Of a stretch of DNA of 64,000 bases, positions 46,537 to 58,075 are shown piece by piece. Position numbers and translations under genes: made by a program. The stretch lies in assembly GCA_020726505.1 (NCBI GenBank), contig JAHLEZ010000007.1, positions 1,798,001 to 1,862,000 on the forward strand, given 5' to 3'. This stretch comes from Leptodontidium sp. MPI-SDFR-AT-0119. Its lineage: Eukaryota > Ascomycota > Leotiomycetes > Helotiales > Leptodontidiaceae. The notes under the pieces were generated by a model. It did no database searches and had not been told where the DNA came from. It saw only the letters and a program-made list of their open reading frames with translations. Each line of letters begins with the position of its first letter. Position 1 is the first letter of the stretch.

Positions 46537-47646
46537 ATGGTGATGCTACGACTGACCGCGGAGCAGTACAGAACCCTGCCTATCGTCGCAAACGACGAGA
46601 TATGCTTTGGAAAGACCTACATCATCACAGGCAGCAACAGCGGTCTGGGATTAGAGACGGCGCGGCATCTTGTCGAATTCCAAGCCGCGCGCGTTGTGCT
46701 GGCAGTACGAAACCTGGTTGCAGGAGAGACAGCTAAGAATGACATCGAGAAGACGACAAAACGCACCGGAGTTGTAGAGGTAAGTAATGTCGAAGTCTGG
46801 AGAGGGATTCTTGAGCTAATTCTCCTGGCAGATCATGCACCTTGATATGGCATCCTCACCATCTATCAAGAGCTTCGTTCAGAAAGTCTCGACGGATTTC
46901 GACCGAATCGATGGTTTTGTGTGCAACGCCGGCGTCATGATAGACCAGTGGGCGGATGTCGAGGGCATGGAGAGCAGCATGGCGATAAATGTGGTCAATA
47001 CTTTGCAACTGGGTATTCTCCTGATGCCAAAGCTGAGCGCGGTGGCGAAAAAGCACGGAATTCATCCTACTCTCGTCTTCGTCGTCAGTGTCCTGGGATA
47101 TACCGCCAAGGCTGAGCTGGGTAAGAGTCGCAAAGGCAATATCTTTGACGGCCTCAACAACCAGCAGCGAGCGAACATGGACCAACGGTAAGGAGGCAGC
47201 GACCCCGCCCCCGCATTTGTATCGCGCTGACGTATAATTTCATCAGATATCCCCTCACCAAAATTGTCGAAGAGTTTGCCGTGCGTGAATTTGCTGCCCT
47301 CCATCCAGTTGAAAAGACCGGCATCATTATGAATCTAGTTGCTCCTGGTCTCTGCTCGACTGGCCTGGGCAAGGAGGCACGAACCTTCACTAAGATTATG
47401 CACAGCGGGATCAAGGCTATGATGGCCCGAACTGCGGAGGAGGGAAGTCGCACCATTCTTCACGGTCTGGTTGCTGGTGATGAGAGTCATGGAAAGCTTC
47501 TGTCGGGTTGTAAGATCAAGGAGTTCTGGGTTCCAGACTGGGTCAGCAATGCCGAAGGCCAACTTCTGCAGAAGAACATCTGGAAGGAGCTCACTGAGAG
47601 ACTGGAGAAGACACAACCTGGATGTGTTTCGCAGCTTTCTCAGTAA
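46537..47646 (+). CDS. Short-chain dehydrogenase (retinol-dehydrogenase-like), intact
   Basis: Three exons, 46537-46779, 46832-47187 and 47247-47646, give 332 residues. The cofactor motif is YIITGSNSGLGLETARHL. AVRN, LDMASSPSIKSF, VCNAGVM and the SVLGY serine region follow. The active-site Tyr-Lys pair, YPLTK, begins directly after the second splice, where the split Arg codon is completed. A C-terminal extension after LVAPGLCSTGLG contains aromatic GCKIKEFWVPDW, common in fungal SDRs of this subtype. Substrate unknown. It is the only intact gene between 41 and 55 kb, surrounded by broken ones, so it may be a survivor of a former cluster. Confidence 0.88.
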
Positions 47647-48075
47647 GATCCATCTTCGTGTTGTATTAGTTTTTTTCTCCTCTTTCTGAAAGCAACTTCT
47701 AGCTTTTATTCGAGGCAAATTGCTCTTTTCAAGCTGTCCCAAAGACTTCCGCAAGTTAGAGATAGTACTTACTCCTAATTCAACATCAATGATTATACCT
47801 GCCCTGATGCATACACGAGGAGGCAGGAGGGAGGCACACGGGTTTGTGCGCCTCCTGCCCTAGCACGCATATGCCGGCCACCACTCGCTCCTCAGGTCCT
47901 GCCACTCTTGGTCTGACGCTGACATGGGTTCTGGATGGCCATTACAGCGCAGGAATCACTGCATCTTACTGGCCCAGCTCTCTCCTGTGCCGCTCGGCCC
48001 CATGAACGCCAATTTCGACCCTATCGTTCTTAAGCACTTGTCTTCGGCGGCACATTATCTAGTCAAGCCAGAAAG
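47647..48075. other. Intergenic region, nothing recognisable
   Basis: No gene. Contains a short GC-rich inverted stretch (gaggaggcaggaggg / gcgcctcctgccc, about 47817-47860) that could act in termination. Confidence 0.4.
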
Positions 48076-49285
48076 ATGGGAGAACGCAGGAAATGGATGG
48101 CCGAGGAAGATGAGATCCTGCGGAGGGAGGTCTCGTTGCAAGGTAGGAACAACCACGCTGCTAGTAATCATCACTCATACATGCTCACACTACTCACTCG
48201 CCAGTCGAGATCGGCCAGCTCAAGCAATAGAACCTGGTCGCAGCCGAGCTCTCCGGACGGACGAACAAAGGCTGCCGGAAGCGGTGGGCAAAACTCGACA
48301 ACAATGTCAAGAAAGAGGCCTGGAGCACGTCTGAGAACGAGAAATTACACGCTGCAGTCCAGGAGCTGGGGTGCAAGTACCTCTGCTCGACGATGCCCGA
48401 ACCCGCGGCGTTCATATCATTGACGCATCACTTACAGGTGGACCAAAGTTGCGAAGCTAGTCAGCACTCGGCATGCAGACCGTGAGTTGGATTGCAGACC
48501 GTGAGTTGGAGTTCCATTGGGAAATCAGTGCGATCTAGGATCGTGTATTTACTTACACATTCGCTTGCTGGCGATCAATGCGTGCGTGCAGGGAATCTCT
48601 TCTAACGTTACTTTAAAATGTGCTAAGCGCTGGTAAAATTCCTTGGATCCGAACGTCGACCCTAGCAAATGGGATGACAACAACGAGAAACTGCTCAGTT
48701 GTGTCTAACGCCTGGGCCGGAACTGGACCGCTATCCGGGAAAAATGCTTCCCGAATCGAACGACCACGGATCTCAAAAATCGGTCAGTCTTCCCAGAAAC
48801 CAGATGTCTGGTATCATAGCAATGCGTTTACGCCGGTGAACAGCTATAACTTGTTGATTCGCAAGCAACGGCGAGCGGTCGAAGCCGCTGCCCCGGCTGC
48901 GATTTCTGGGAACCCTCAAATAGGTATTGATGGCCGGGGAAGCCCCCGAAATGCAGCAAATGAAGACTACGAGAATGATGTTGAATTGGAAGATGAAGAA
49001 GAAGACCTGGAAGAGGAAGCGGACGATGAATATGAAGAAGGGGAAGAATCTCAAATTGAGAGACCCGACAGACCCGTTCAGACCTCACTTAACCCGTCGG
49101 TGGACTCGTTTGTCCAGACCCTTGAGAACGGGGGGGACAATATGCCACGCAACACCCTGGATTATGCGGGAATAGAAAGTTACTTTCTTGATTTCGGAGA
49201 TTTAATCTCGAATCCGCAATCGCCCATGGCCTTGTCGTCGAACATCAAAGATGGCCTCGATGGGTGGGATAGCAACCCCGAACAA
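48076..49285 (+). pseudogene. MYB-type (SANT repeats) transcription factor pseudogene
   Basis: Successive MYB repeats are visible across several introns. The first, RRKWMAEEDEILRREVSLQ, is followed by an intron and then ELSGRTNKGCRKRW. The second, EAWSTSENEKLHAAVQELG, runs into WTKVAKLVSTRHADR. A third, KWDDNNEKLLSCV, runs into LGRNWTAIREKCFPNRTTTD. An acidic tail (EDEEEDLEEEADDEYEEGEE) follows. Stops at 48228-48230, 48634-48636 and 48706-48708 fall inside the repeats, the last where CAA (Gln) fits. A tandem duplication of gcagaccgtgagttgga near 48474-48510 copies an apparent exon end with its splice donor. The reading frame of the acidic tail continues without a stop into the adenylation domain that follows. 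Confidence 0.75.
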
Positions 49286-52200
49286 TTCATGCCTCTATCT
49301 GGCTTTGTACGGGTGACGCATTTGCAACTTGCGCAGGCGGTCGGGAAGTGCTCAGAATGGCTCGTGCAAAACGTTGGAGAACTGAGGCGGCCCTGGCGTG
49401 ACGAGAGCGGAGCCTCTCGCAAAGGTCCTCCTATTGCTCTCTTGATGGAGAGCGACGTGGGGATTCTATTTCACTTGTTTGCGTTTATGACACTGGGTGT
49501 TCCTGTGAGTTGGCGAGGACATGTCATAATATGCCTCGAACTCACAGATCATAGGTCGTGTTACTGTCTGCCCGTCTCAGCCCAGCCGCAATCGCCCATC
49601 TGCTCACCAAAACATCAGCCTGTGCTATCATAGCGTCTCCAAATCTTCAAAACACCGCAAGCGAGGGTTTGGATCTATTGCAAGGCCCGGATGTGAATCG
49701 GCTTTCGCTATACTCACCCAAGCCGTACGAGACATTCATTGTGGATCAGAACACTCCAAGCGACCCGGATGCGAACGTTTTGAATCCAGATCCAGATCAT
49801 TACGTTGATCAGAGGGATCGAGATGTGATTATTCTGCATTCTTCGGGTACGACTGGGCTTCCGAAGCCTGTGTACACCTCGCATGAATATTGGATTGGCT
49901 ATGCAACTTGTCATGCTTTCCAGGACGAGGAAGCCACTCGCGGTTTGAATACCACCACTCTTCCACTTTACCATGTATGCCCACCCAGATGTTACTGAAG
50001 AGAGCTCTCTGACTTGAGAAACTACAGGGAATTGGTCTTCATTGCCTTGCGCTCTCGATGAGCATTGGCCATACAATGGTCTTGCCTCCTCCTTCAACAG
50101 TTTCCAATGGCTTCTCGACAACGGAGTTACTGGCTTCGACAGGCGCAACATCTCTGATGACGGTGCCGATGATTCTAGAAGAGATCGTGAACTTGCCAGA
50201 GGGGAGAGGGATCGAGGCTCTCCTCAGACTAAGATACGTGGCTTTCGGGGGTGGGCCCCTGAAGCGTTCTATAGGAGAGAAACTAGCGGGACTGTTGAAG
50301 AATTACGGGCTTACTGAAGTTGGACTCCTGGGTCTGATATTCAACCCAACGCCCGATACCGATTGGAATTACTTTACTTTGCGACCGGATATTGGCTTCA
50401 AACTAATTGAACTTGAGGATTCGACGGTTGAGAATAGAACGTACCGGCGTGTCGGCTGTCCTGCGGGTTGGAGGGAAACATTAGAGGTACAAGATAAGCT
50501 CTTTGGCAACCCCAATAATCCGCATGAATTCAATCCCGTGGGACGGTCGTATGACCTCATTATACTGAATACTGGAGAAAAGGTGCTACCCGCAGTTCTA
50601 GAGAGTCTTTTGGTGGAGAGTGGACTAATCAATGCTGCAATAACTTTTGGCGGTGGACGATTCGAACTTGGTATCATCATTGAGCTGACTGAGCCGCAAC
50701 AGCCCGATCAGTATGACGATTTCAAATCCAAGATCTGGCTATTGGTCGCAGAGGCTGGGTAAAAAATGGACAATCATGCCCAGATTTCTTCCCAAACGCC
50801 ATCATCGTTATGCCACCCAGAAAGAAATGCTACGGTCGGACAAAGGTTCGGTTCTTCGAAGAGGTACAATTGCCAAGTTTGAGCAAGAGATCAAGGAGGT
50901 CTACATGCTGCTCAAAAAGGATACGCATGGAGGCGAGATTTCTCTTCTTGACATGACTCGATTGGAGCGAAGCCTTAGGAACTTGCTACAGCAAGACCTG
51001 CATTGGAAAATGTCCGAGAACAAATGGTGCGATCAAGACGACCTGTTCGAACTGGGGATGGACTCCTTACAAGCCACGAGAGTTCGCCGGTTGATACTGC
51101 GCTCGATACCCGAGAAGGAACCTAGCCTAAGAGACAGGATAGGTGCGGATTTTGTCTACCGCTTCCCTAGTATCAGCATGATGGCTGATCGCTTAAGGAG
51201 TGAGGCCTCTGCTGACTCCAGTCTGAGCTCCGGGGCGAATCTGCTCCAAGACTACGTTGATCAATATTCAACGAGGATAATATCCATACCACCTAGGGCG
51301 GTTATCTTACTGACTGACGGAACGGGAAATCTTGGATCTCATCTGCTAGCTCATCTGGCGTCCCTTCCTGACGTCGCCGTTATAATCTGCCTCAATCGTC
51401 CGCATTCCATCAACGCGCGCTCGTCCAGAACAGACAATGGCTTCTAAAGGTATTAAGATCTCCGAAATCGCGTGGGAAAAGATAACAGTCTTGCAAATCA
51501 ATACCGCCGCTCCAGCTTTGGGGCTACAGAGCTCAGAATACCGACAGGTTCTGGGCAAAGTCGCGCACATCCTCCATAAAGCGTGGACTATGGACTTTAA
51601 TAGATCGATTTCGTCCTTCAAGGAGTAATTCAAAGCTCTTGAAAATCTGTGCAATCTAGCCCCGAATGCAAACATCATCCGTCCAAACATCAAGCCCAGA
51701 ATCTTGTTCACCTCCTCCATCGGCATCGTGGGGCAATACAATCTCATCCACGGAGGCGAGAATAGACGATGCAGCTTGCACCAACGAATTCGGGTACGGA
51801 CAAGCCAAGCTCGTGTGCGAAAGGATCCTGGAGAATATCTCCGGTCAGTATCCCCATCAGATAGAAGCTGGCTATGTCCGGGTGGGCCAGATCTCCGGAT
51901 CAACGACCTCAGGATTCTAGAACAGCAGCGAGCATTTCCCGGTTCTTGCCAAGTCCTCTCAACTCGTGGGCAAGCTACCCCCAATGAAAAGCCTGCTCTC
52001 GTAGCTGCCGGTCGATCTGGAAGCGCAGTCGATTTCTGAATTGCTTCTCGCTCCGGCCGGATATGAGAAGTGTATGGTGTTTCATATCCAGAACCCCGTC
52101 ATGCAGGCAACCGATGAGGTCTACGATGTTATCCTGTCCAAGCTTGGCCCAGATTGCAGCCTGGCTGAGTCCTTCAAGGAGTGGCTAGGGGCGGTCTATA

Positions 52201-52457
52201 GAGCTCCGGATGAGGGAACCAGTAGCGTGGGAAAGGATTGCAGGAAGGATGCAGCTTCTTACCCGGCTGCAAAATTAGCAGAGTTCTTCAGAAATGACTT
52301 CCAGCGTATGGGCGATGTCGTAATGGGTACCGCTCAAGCCAGAAAACTATCGCCGACGCTGGAGGACATGGGTCCGGTGAGCGCGGAAACCATTGGGAAC
52401 TATGTGGATTATTGGAAGCGGGAGGGGTTTCTCAGCTGGAACGATGTCTTGAGTTGA
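49286..52457 (+). pseudogene. NRPS-like carboxylic acid reductase (A-T-R) pseudogene
   Basis: Domains in order. The adenylation domain shows VTHLQLAQAVGKCSEWL, then, after a 50-nt intron (about 49505-49554), VLLSARLSPAAIAHLL, the A3 core VIILHSSGTTGLPKPVY, FGGGPLKR and NYGLTEVG. The thiolation domain has DDLFELGMDSLQATRVRRL (about 51040-51090). The thioester-reductase domain begins VILLTDGTGNLGSHLLAHL (about 51300) and carries on as ILFTSSIGIVGQY and FGYGQAKLVCERIL in shifting frames, to a C-terminal reductase end near 52457. Breaks include TAA at 50760-50762, a frameshift near 50800, stops at 51445-51447 and about 51626, and further frameshifts. The first residues of the A domain are replaced by the MYB tail. 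Intact homologues activate and reduce aryl or alkyl acids to aldehydes. Confidence 0.8.
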
Positions 52458-53284
52458 CGTCAGGGAAGGGGATTGCCTTGGGTTAGAACACGGCTCTTCC
52501 CTTTAGGTAGCTACACGAACACTAAAGAGCTACTCTCTCTTGATTCCCCTTACGATTGACGAATAATCTTGCTAGAAGATATGACCATGAAGTTCGAACA
52601 GGGGGGGTACAGAATAGCTCGTAGGCAAAACAGAATTGTTTTCAGAGAGTACAGGTGGCAGAGACAAGGAGAGAAGCCTACGCGGAGTGTGATTTTATCA
52701 TCTAGCAAATTTGCATCTGCTATTTTTCTTGCAGCTGGTATTGTGTCTATCCTTGGAGTAAATCAAAAAATTTGATCGAAGTAAACATGATGTACTAATG
52801 CACCTGAGAAAAGCGACTGGTGATGGACCTGACCACAAGGCAAAATAGCAAGGCTGCTTGCTTTCAGAAAAGAACAAAAAATAAAATAAAAAAAACATTT
52901 CGGTCTGCAGCCAAGTCTCTCGCTGAGACTCGTAAGTAAGCCTTTGCTGCTCTGTATCACAGTGGGTCTTGCCATGCAGTTTAGCAAGTCTCGGGTCTCG
53001 GTGCCTCTCTGACGAAAGCTGACTAGAACAAGGCAGCAAGCCGCTGTTTGCTCCACAAGTAAAGCTCCTCCTGGGAGATGCTCACTCGGTGCCTTCCAGG
53101 ATTCCTGGCCCCTCAGGACCCGAGTAAGAGGCTGTAGTCTGCGACCAAGGCTGACTGGACCCGCAGGTCAGCGCGAAAGCGTGGAAAGAATACTGAATCG
53201 AATGACTTCTGTGCTGGCGAACAAACAACAAAGATTCAACTCTATTGTCCAGGGCGCATTTTCAACCCATCGTATCCATCCATA
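52458..53284. other. Intergenic region, nothing recognisable
   Basis: No supportable gene on either strand; short A-rich tracts near 52865-52900. Confidence 0.4.
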
Positions 53285-54926
53285 ATGGTCCCATCCCTCC
53301 TCCTGTGCGGACCTCAGACGAACCTGCCGAGTGCGAAATATCTCGGCCGGATTCGTCAATCCCTGCTGAGCCAGGCGCGTCTCCGCGACTTCCTTGCTGC
53401 AATCGATGGCCTTCCGAGAATATGGGGCTTGCTCCTCGGGCATCGGCCTCAATTGGGCTCTGTTCCTGGTTTGGAGTGTATTGGTGCCATTAGAAAGTGG
53501 CTTAGCGAGGGAGTTCCTCTCAATCCACCGCGGGAGGCATTGAATGTCTTTTACACTCCTCTAACAGTCGTATTTCAAATCGTTGAGTACATGACGTATT
53601 TCGAAAGAAACCGTGAAGGAATCACACATTCGTCGATATTAGAGGCCGCAAAGTCAGCCGGGATCCAGGGTTTCTGCACTGGGTTCCTGACCGCTGTCGC
53701 AATTTCGCTGTCCGAGGACGAAGAAAACATCTCTAGATTCGGAGGGATCGCTTTGCGCCTAGCATTGTGCATTGGGGCCTTCGTCGACTTAGCTGGCCCG
53801 TTTGCTCGTCCCCCGTTAGAGACATCCTGCCTGAGTGTGAGATTGAGAGATCCGGAAAAATACACCTAGTCGAAGAAATTATTGCCAAGCACCCAGACGG
53901 GAGTATGGACGGGTCCGTAATACAAGCAAGAGATAATAACATTACTTAGACGTACATATCTGTCGTTTCAGACAAGAGCAGTTACACTATAACCCTACCA
54001 AAGACCAGACATTTAGATTTGGCAACTCATTTTCATCGCAAGACATTGTGGCCAAGAGCCTCGCGCTTGAGGGCGTCTTCCACAGCCAGAACAACACGGA
54101 AATCAAACAACGCCTTTTGGCTTTCGTTACCTCGCAGAAGGATCTTCAATTACCGGACGCCTCCAAGCTGTTTCTCCTGTTGAGATCCAACACGACCGGC
54201 CAGGTCGTTAAAACTGGAAATCTAGAAAAGGCCGCCGTGGAGTCTCTCGTCGTGGAAATGTCAGACTGGAATTCAACGACCACAACTGCTATTTCATCTT
54301 TGGAAGACACAACTTCCAGTACTCTACTCACTATTGGTCCAATGCCAAGCATCTCAGCATCGACAGTTCGAGATGCTCCCGTCACACTGTCCATCCAAAG
54401 CGGTACAGGATTTCTACTAGAGACCCAAGTGAATGCTGCTTCCATTGCACCACTAATCTCGACAGCCTCGGAATATCATTATCCGGAGAAATTCTGTGGC
54501 TATCGTTGGAATGGCATGTAGATTTCCAGGTGCAGCTTCGCTCGAGGAGTTCTGGAACGTGATTAGCTCCGGAGCTTCAATGGTAGGAGACGTTCCACCA
54601 GAGCGATTTTCTACAGAGAATCTATGGATGAAATTAATCACGATACTTCCTTTGAAGATATTGGGATTGATTCTCTCATGGTAAATGAAGTATTGAGTGA
54701 ACTGCATCAGAGTCTGGGCTGTGAAATCCCGCTTGAAGATTTCCGGCAGCTTCAAGATATCAATGGTTTGATTAATTATATCCAAGACCGACAGCCACTA
54801 TCCAGCGATGATAATTCGACCTTTTCAAAGTCTGGAACACTAATGACAATTACTTCCCTAACCTCGTTAGACTGCTCGGACGACGAGATCGCAACATCAA
54901 AACCTTACGTCGTGACCTTGCGGTGA
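53285..54926 (+). pseudogene. Non-reducing PKS remnant: SAT domain, KS stub and ACP (internal deletion)
   Basis: The first part is a SAT (starter-unit acyltransferase) domain: LSRIRQ-like start (LGRIRQSLLSQARLRDFL), VPGLECIGAIRKWLSEGVPL, FYTPLTVVFQIVEYMTYF, GIQGFCTGFLTAVA, ALRLALCIGAFVDLAGP and SCLSVRLRD, then frameshifted YISVVSDKSSYTITLPK and LALEGVFHSQNNTEI. Around 54500 a KS domain starts normally (SVAIVGMACRFPGAASLEEF) but stops after about 45 residues, near 54625. An ACP core, DTSFEDIGIDSLMVNEVL, follows immediately. Almost all of KS and the whole AT and PT are missing, as is anything after the ACP, where the frame ends at 54926. No assembly-line function is possible. It is unrelated to the HR-PKS at 12-20 kb. 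Confidence 0.85.
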
Positions 54927-55125
54927 TGGTCGAGGTGAGCAAAGCCTCTAACCACCCCAACGCACTACTGTATTTCAATTCAGCCGTGAGTCTATCTTAG
55001 TGCACTGCGGGGAGGTGAGAGTTATCGCGAGCCATATTTAGGGCTGCGACTAGCGCTGACCTGACGAATCCTTTTAGTACTCTACCACCGCTAATCCTAT
55101 AGTTATAGCACAGCAGAAGCCCACT

Positions 55126-57417
55126 TTAAGTTTCTCCATCTATAACCATCCCCCCATACACCTTTTGCCCCTTTCGTAAGACCCACCCCTTGCTGTTCCC
55201 GCCAGGGAGGTTCCCCAAATCCCAGCACGGGCACCCGAAGATAGCATGCCGCATTTTAACTTGCCATATGCCCTCCCCATCCTCGCGACCAGCATCGTTT
55301 TTCGGTTCGTGCTCCTTGGGTTCCGAGGGTAATAATGATGGTTCCGAGGAAGAGAATGACGGGGATAGAGTAAATGGCTCGATGGCCCAGACCCGTTTGT
55401 GCCATCCCGGCAAGTGTGCAATAGCTGCCGGGACCGCAATTCGGAGCTTGTCCCCGGAGAACGACGTAATAGCAGAGCCGCCCAGCTGTGGCCCGACCTC
55501 AATACGTCGAGGGAACATGGTAAAGAAAATAAGACGATTGTCGAGAAGACAAGTCATACATCTTATTACGGCCTTTAATGTCTGGTCATCGTTGGCGTCG
55601 GCTGAAAAGAAAGCCAGCACGGAGCGTGCCGCATCGGTGAGGATAGGATTAGCTATTTCGCCCAGCGTCCCAAACGTCCATCTGTCCCTTGTATCAGCCA
55701 GCATCGCATCTGGGAACTGCTTAATCCAGTCCAGGCCACAGTCGAGAGCGAGCGCAAGCCAGGCCGTAAGAGAATCACTAAAAGGGCCAGGTCCCGGACG
55801 ATTAGCTACGGCGATATTGTCCAAGAGTCGGAGGTTTTCAACCGCCTTTTCGATGGCGCTTGCTGTAAAATCGTCCGTGGCCATAAAATCCTTGGCCACC
55901 TCTTGTAGACAGTGTTTATTGATAATCGTCTCCGCCGCTTGCATTGCAAAAGACGAAGGCGGTATTGGGAATGTATCGAACACTAGCAGATCCAACTCAA
56001 TGTACTCCCCCGTGACGGCCGTTATCGATTCTGGCATCGTAAGCTTTTCTCGATTTCCCAAAACGGATCGCGGGGGCTTAACAGCCCAAGAGATCATCTT
56101 CCTCCCTCCCTGGTTAGTGATTTCAAGTTTGGACCCCATCATCACGAGGGGGGTCAAGTCACCCGTTGCGAGCACTAGTATGGAAAAGATCCACAGCAAG
56201 TCTGCTTCTCCTACGTTATCTCCCTCAAGCTTAAAGACAATGGGAAGACGTGCCGTGTTAAGCGCTATAGAGACTAGATCTTGTTTGTACTTGCATCCAG
56301 ATGACAGGACGTTCACAAAGTGCTCCATGGCCGATACCTCCGGGTCTACTTCCGCCCTCAGCCGCACCATGCGATACCACAGCTGCTGCAGCGTCGTCGG
56401 ATTTGGTTTGTCGAGGTTTTCAAACGGGTTGTCGATGTTGCAAGGCCCTTGGCTATGCAGGTACATCGCGATATAGTACAGGCAACGGAACTCGAAGTCC
56501 AGGACTTTAGTGTGACCAAAGCACAGGAAGAGCGGGTTGTTAACCTTGAGGTGGCGCGCCATGCGGCTCTCGTGTAAGCACCACGCTCTGCTAAACCACC
56601 GGGCACTGAGGATCTTGCAGGCAAAATCCTTGGCATCCTCAATGATATGTGCCTTTCCTTCTTCGCGCAGCTCTTGCTCGCGCCGGGGGAAGTACTGCTG
56701 TATGAACTGCCCCTTCGCGGCACCTTGCAGCCCTCTCGTGTTGGTCTCTCGGCTCAAGTCGTGGTAGAACTGGGCGTAGGCGAGCCCGGCGGCATCTTCC
56801 CTAGCAGAGAGCTTGATATCTTCCAACAAGATGACGACGCGGCGGGCCGAGTGGTAGATGGTGTCCATAGCGCCGACCAGGTCGACCTTTTCTGCCTGGT
56901 CGGTCTGTTGAATGCATAACTTGTCAAGCCAGACACCTTCCAAGCCTCCCTGTGCATCGGGGACGCGGCGGACATGGCTCATAACGACGTCCATCATGGG
57001 GCGGGAGATGTCCCATCCCGGCACGATGGGGTTGGCGGCGTCAGCGGGGAGCCACTGGTGTTCGAGTGGGGTCGAGTTGTCGGTGTGCCAGCAGTAGCTA
57101 ACGGCAATAAAAGAGGTGATTTTGGGAGCAGACGCGCCATTAGGCATAGATGACTTCGGGAGGATTACACGTAGGTTGAGAGTCGAGATGTCGCTCTTCT
57201 TGGGCTGAAAGCTGTCTTTTAGAGTGGCGTTGAGCTCGCCCATGCGTTCGAGGATCACCGTTGCCGGGACAGCACTTGCATGCAGGCCCTCCTCTGCCGC
57301 CTCAGAGAGAAGCTCCCTGATATCTCCCCGAGGGAGGTCGACGAGGACCTGGCCTTCATCGACGAGGTAGGTGAGGGTTTGGAGTTGGGCATAGCTGGAT
57401 TGCGATGCCGCCATCAT
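55126..57417 (-). CDS. HET-domain (heterokaryon incompatibility) protein
   Basis: A single uninterrupted frame of 763 residues. The HET core shows ITSFIAVSYCWH (about 100-111), then GVWLDKLCIQQTDQAEK, the equivalent of the WxDxxCIDQ segment. MDTIYHSARRVVILLEDI and LSARWFSRAWCLHESRMAR complete the core. The long C-terminal half has no repeat architecture that I recognise. HET domains trigger regulated cell death when non-self is sensed, usually downstream of an NLR or a paired partner. Here the gene is intact while most of its upstream neighbours are broken. It starts at tandem ATGs (57417 and 57414); a second, truncated HET copy lies 650 bp beyond its start in divergent orientation. The partner is unknown. 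Confidence 0.88.
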   Translation of the reverse strand: MMAASQSSYAQLQTLTYLVDEGQVLVDLPRGDIRELLSEAAEEGLHASAVPATVILERMGELNATLKDSFQPKKSDISTLNLRVILPKSSMPNGASAPKITSFIAVSYCWHTDNSTPLEHQWLPADAANPIVPGWDISRPMMDVVMSHVRRVPDAQGGLEGVWLDKLCIQQTDQAEKVDLVGAMDTIYHSARRVVILLEDIKLSAREDAAGLAYAQFYHDLSRETNTRGLQGAAKGQFIQQYFPRREQELREEGKAHIIEDAKDFACKILSARWFSRAWCLHESRMARHLKVNNPLFLCFGHTKVLDFEFRCLYYIAMYLHSQGPCNIDNPFENLDKPNPTTLQQLWYRMVRLRAEVDPEVSAMEHFVNVLSSGCKYKQDLVSIALNTARLPIVFKLEGDNVGEADLLWIFSILVLATGDLTPLVMMGSKLEITNQGGRKMISWAVKPPRSVLGNREKLTMPESITAVTGEYIELDLLVFDTFPIPPSSFAMQAAETIINKHCLQEVAKDFMATDDFTASAIEKAVENLRLLDNIAVANRPGPGPFSDSLTAWLALALDCGLDWIKQFPDAMLADTRDRWTFGTLGEIANPILTDAARSVLAFFSADANDDQTLKAVIRCMTCLLDNRLIFFTMFPRRIEVGPQLGGSAITSFSGDKLRIAVPAAIAHLPGWHKRVWAIEPFTLSPSFSSSEPSLLPSEPKEHEPKNDAGREDGEGIWQVKMRHAIFGCPCWDLGNLPGGNSKGWVLRKGQKVYGGMVIDGET

Positions 57418-58075
57418 CTTTGTAGTTAGTTAACTGAGCTGCTCGAAGTTGATGGATGCCCTGGTTGATATAGGAAAAATTGAGTATATATTATTCTCTG
57501 CGGACTGAATTGAATTGAAGATGGTTGATTATTTACATATATATATATCCTTATACACCTTTGAGGGTGGGGCAATCAATCGGTGTCATGCCACTCTCGT
57601 CCGCCTTGGAAAAATGCGGGTATCCGTTCAACTCAATCGGCGCTTCCCACCGCCCTTTCCGCCTCCCAGCTCCACCGGATTTCTAGCTTCCCTGCCGCTC
57701 CGCCGCCTCCTGGGCGCTATTTCTGGTCAACTTGGTCGATTTGTTGCGCTTGGAGGACGTTGATATTATTCGCTGCTTTGTAGCCGCCTTTCCCCCGCTT
57801 TCTCTTGATTCATATTAACGCGCAGAACCCTTTTGATAGCAAGAGAACCAAGGATGTAACTGCATGGAGGGCTCTGATAGCTGACTTTGAAGCAAACGAC
57901 AATCTGCATCAGGGATTAAACCCTTCGATACCCCCTTATCACCTACTACCTTGAGGCCTCGCGAACCCTCATCATCAAGTTTCTCCTGTTTTTTTTTCTT
58001 CTGCGAACACAATCGACTATTTCTCCGTCGATTGCTTCGGCGGCTTCGAATTGATCAGGGTCATGTCAGATCCGC
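57418..58075. promoter_or_regulatory. Upstream region of the HET gene
   Basis: Holds the HET promoter. An AT microsatellite lies at about 57535-57550. A pyrimidine-rich tract (cctgttttttttt, about 57985) occurs before the HET fragment. No gene seen. Confidence 0.4.

Noticed and set aside
55190..56476. A 428-codon plus-strand frame
   Set aside because: It is the antisense shadow of the HET gene, which has clear domain motifs on the minus strand.
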